From assembly GCF_021107415.1 (NCBI RefSeq), contig NZ_JAIOSW010000502.1:1-6512 (forward strand): a stretch of 6,512 nucleotides of DNA, in the 5' to 3' direction. Below the pieces are notes generated by a model. That model was not told where the DNA came from, did no database searches, and saw nothing but the letters and a program-made list of their open reading frames with translations. Of the stretch, positions 5,272 through 6,512 are shown in pieces (the stretch's first letter is position 1; every line of letters starts with the position of its first letter). The DNA comes from Desulfobacula sp. (GTDB lineage: Bacteria; Desulfobacterota; Desulfobacteria; Desulfobacterales; Desulfobacteraceae). The position numbers and the translations under genes are program-made.

Positions 5272-6512
5272 ATGAATCATCAGGAATACTGGAATCCGGT
5301 TTTAGAAACAATGCCCCTGGAGAAACTTAAGCTTTTGCAGTTTAAAAAGTTTAAGCGAATATTAAACTGGGCCTATACCCACTCAAAATTTCACAAAGCA
5401 CTCTATGATACGGCCGGGCTGACTCCGGATGATATTTGTTCCCTGGATGATATCAAAAAGGTTCCAAAAGTTGAAAAATCCATGATGAGAGGCATTCAGA
5501 ATAAAGATCCTTTTCCCTATGGAGATGCCCTGTGTGTTCCTCTGGAAGAGGTTTCAATCTTTCGTCAGACTAGTGGTACCACGGGACAGCCGGTTTATCA
5601 GCCTGATACCTGGCAGGACTGGGAATGGTGGTCGGAATGCTGGTCTTTTGCTTTATGGGCCCAGGGATAACGCCCGAATGATCGCGTGTTTCTTCCATTT
5701 GGATATAATATTTTTGTGGCTTTCTGGGCCGGACATTATGCAGCAGAAAAGCTGGGCTGCGAAGTCGTTCCGGGTGGGGTTCTTGATACCCAGTCCCGTA
5801 TATTAAAAATACAGGAATTAAATGCAACAGCCATGATGGCAACACCCACGTATGTCTTGAGGATGGCGGATGTGGCAAAGAACAAGATGGGAATAGACCC
5901 TAGTTCGCTGTCCATCAACAAGATTACCTGTGCCGGAGAACCGGGTGCCGGTATCCCCAGCACGAAAAAAAGAATGGAAGATGCCTGGGGTGCTAAAGTT
6001 TATGACCACTCCGGTGCCACGGAAATCGGTGCATGGTCATATGAGTGCAGCAAACAGCCCTGCGGTATGCATGTCAATGAAGCCATGTTTCTTGTGGAGA
6101 TTGAAGACATTAAAACCGGTGAAATCATTGAAGAACCCGGCCGGAAGGGAAAGATGATCATTACTGCCCTGGACAGGATGGCTCAGCCCTGCATCCGGTT
6201 TGATTCCAAAGATGTGATAGAATGGGATCCACAGCCTTGCTCATGCGGCCGGTCATTTAGATTGATCCGTGGTGGTGTCATTGGCCGGGCCGATGATATT
6301 ACAAAGGTAAAGGGAGTGCTGTTATCACCGGCAGCCATAGAAGAGGTGGTTCGATCCATTGATGGTCTTGGCGATGAATTTGAGGTGATCGTGGATAAAC
6401 AAGGGGATGTTGACAGGATAAAGCTTAAAGTGGAACTTATGCCGGAGGTAACAAGGTTGAGTATTGAAAACGTTTTAAAAGACCAGTTGCGGCTGAAAAC
6501 AAACCTGGGATA
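5272..6512 (+). pseudogene. phenylacetate-CoA ligase-type (PaaK-like) adenylate-forming enzyme, interrupted by an in-frame TAA; 3' end outside window
   Basis: The intact protein would convert an organic (typically aromatic) acid to its CoA thioester via an acyl-AMP. Reading the single frame from ATG 5272 to the right edge gives 413 codons with one stop, TAA at 5668-5670 (codon 133). Before it are the N-terminal region and the ATP-binding loop 'QTSGTTGQP' (T100-G105). After it the same frame continues 'RPNDRVFLPFGYNIFVAFW', then 'TCAGEPGAG', 'YDHSGATEIG' (6001-6030), 'IRFD' (6193-6204) and 'GRADDITKVKG' (6283-6315), all adenylating-enzyme core motifs in order. C259, H267, C323 and C325 ('CSCGR') may form a metal site, as suspected in some PaaK-like proteins. 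There is no frameshift, and the downstream part shows no decay. The tail ends about 25-30 residues before the usual C-terminus. As written, translation yields only a 132-residue fragment lacking the adenylate and CoA sites. Recent nonsense mutation, sequencing error or stop suppression are the options; it lies 34 bases after the hydrolase. Confidence 0.88.

Noticed and set aside
5650..5710. Frameshift in the CoA ligase
   Set aside because: The family sequence resumes in exactly the same frame after the TAA, so no base has been gained or lost; the lesion is a nonsense codon.
5519..5806. Separate short + strand gene bridging the ligase stop
   Set aside because: It is a shifted-frame reading across conserved ligase codons, with no ribosome binding site and no recognisable protein.
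5930..6157. Short + strand open frame within the ligase
   Set aside because: It lies wholly within the conserved ligase frame and its translation is low-complexity with no recognisable motif.
1..6512. tRNA, rRNA, CRISPR array, insertion sequence or attachment site
   Set aside because: No cloverleaf-like sequence, regularly spaced repeats, transposase or terminal repeats with target duplication were seen on either strand.

Overview
The window reads as a chromosomal segment of an anaerobic, moderately AT-rich bacterium, most likely a member of the Desulfobacterota (Desulfobacteraceae-like). This is inferred from gene content and protein style (a PAS-LuxR regulator, a TRAP solute receptor and a PaaK-type CoA ligase side by side), not from a marker gene. 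All supported genes lie on the + strand. No RNA gene, mobile element or CRISPR array was found.

Left part (1-2236). The window opens with the last 29 codons of a gene that looks like the C-terminus of a TIGR01777-type SDR epimerase. A 58-nt AT-rich gap follows, then a polytopic membrane protein with paired histidines that faintly recalls heme-copper-oxidase-like proteins. Its stop codon overlaps the start of a DHH/DHHA1 phosphoesterase (NrnA-like), so the two are probably translationally coupled.

Middle (2237-3243). Fourteen bases after the phosphoesterase comes a PAS / coiled-coil / LuxR-HTH regulator with an awkward, non-ATG start. Its stop codon lies inside a perfect 13-bp hairpin. Part of that hairpin can pair instead with a downstream segment to form a perfect 12-bp alternative hairpin. 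This pair of mutually exclusive structures sits in the 111-nt leader of the next gene set.

Right part (3244-6512). A likely operon holds a periplasmic TRAP solute-binding protein (DctP type), a metallo-beta-lactamase-fold hydrolase of the COG1237 type, and a phenylacetate-CoA ligase-type adenylate-forming enzyme. The genes are spaced about 35 nt apart, each with a good ribosome binding site. The set suggests capture of an organic acid outside the cell and its activation to a CoA thioester inside, under control of the adjacent PAS-LuxR protein. The TRAP membrane subunits (DctQ, DctM) are not in the window. The ligase is interrupted at codon 133 by a single in-frame TAA. The reading frame before and after is otherwise intact and well conserved, and it runs off the right edge shortly before the expected C-terminus.

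The observations most worth checking are the in-frame stop in the ligase, the competing hairpins in the leader, and a perfect 12-bp inverted repeat inside the hydrolase gene. I did not find a clearly new multi-gene system.
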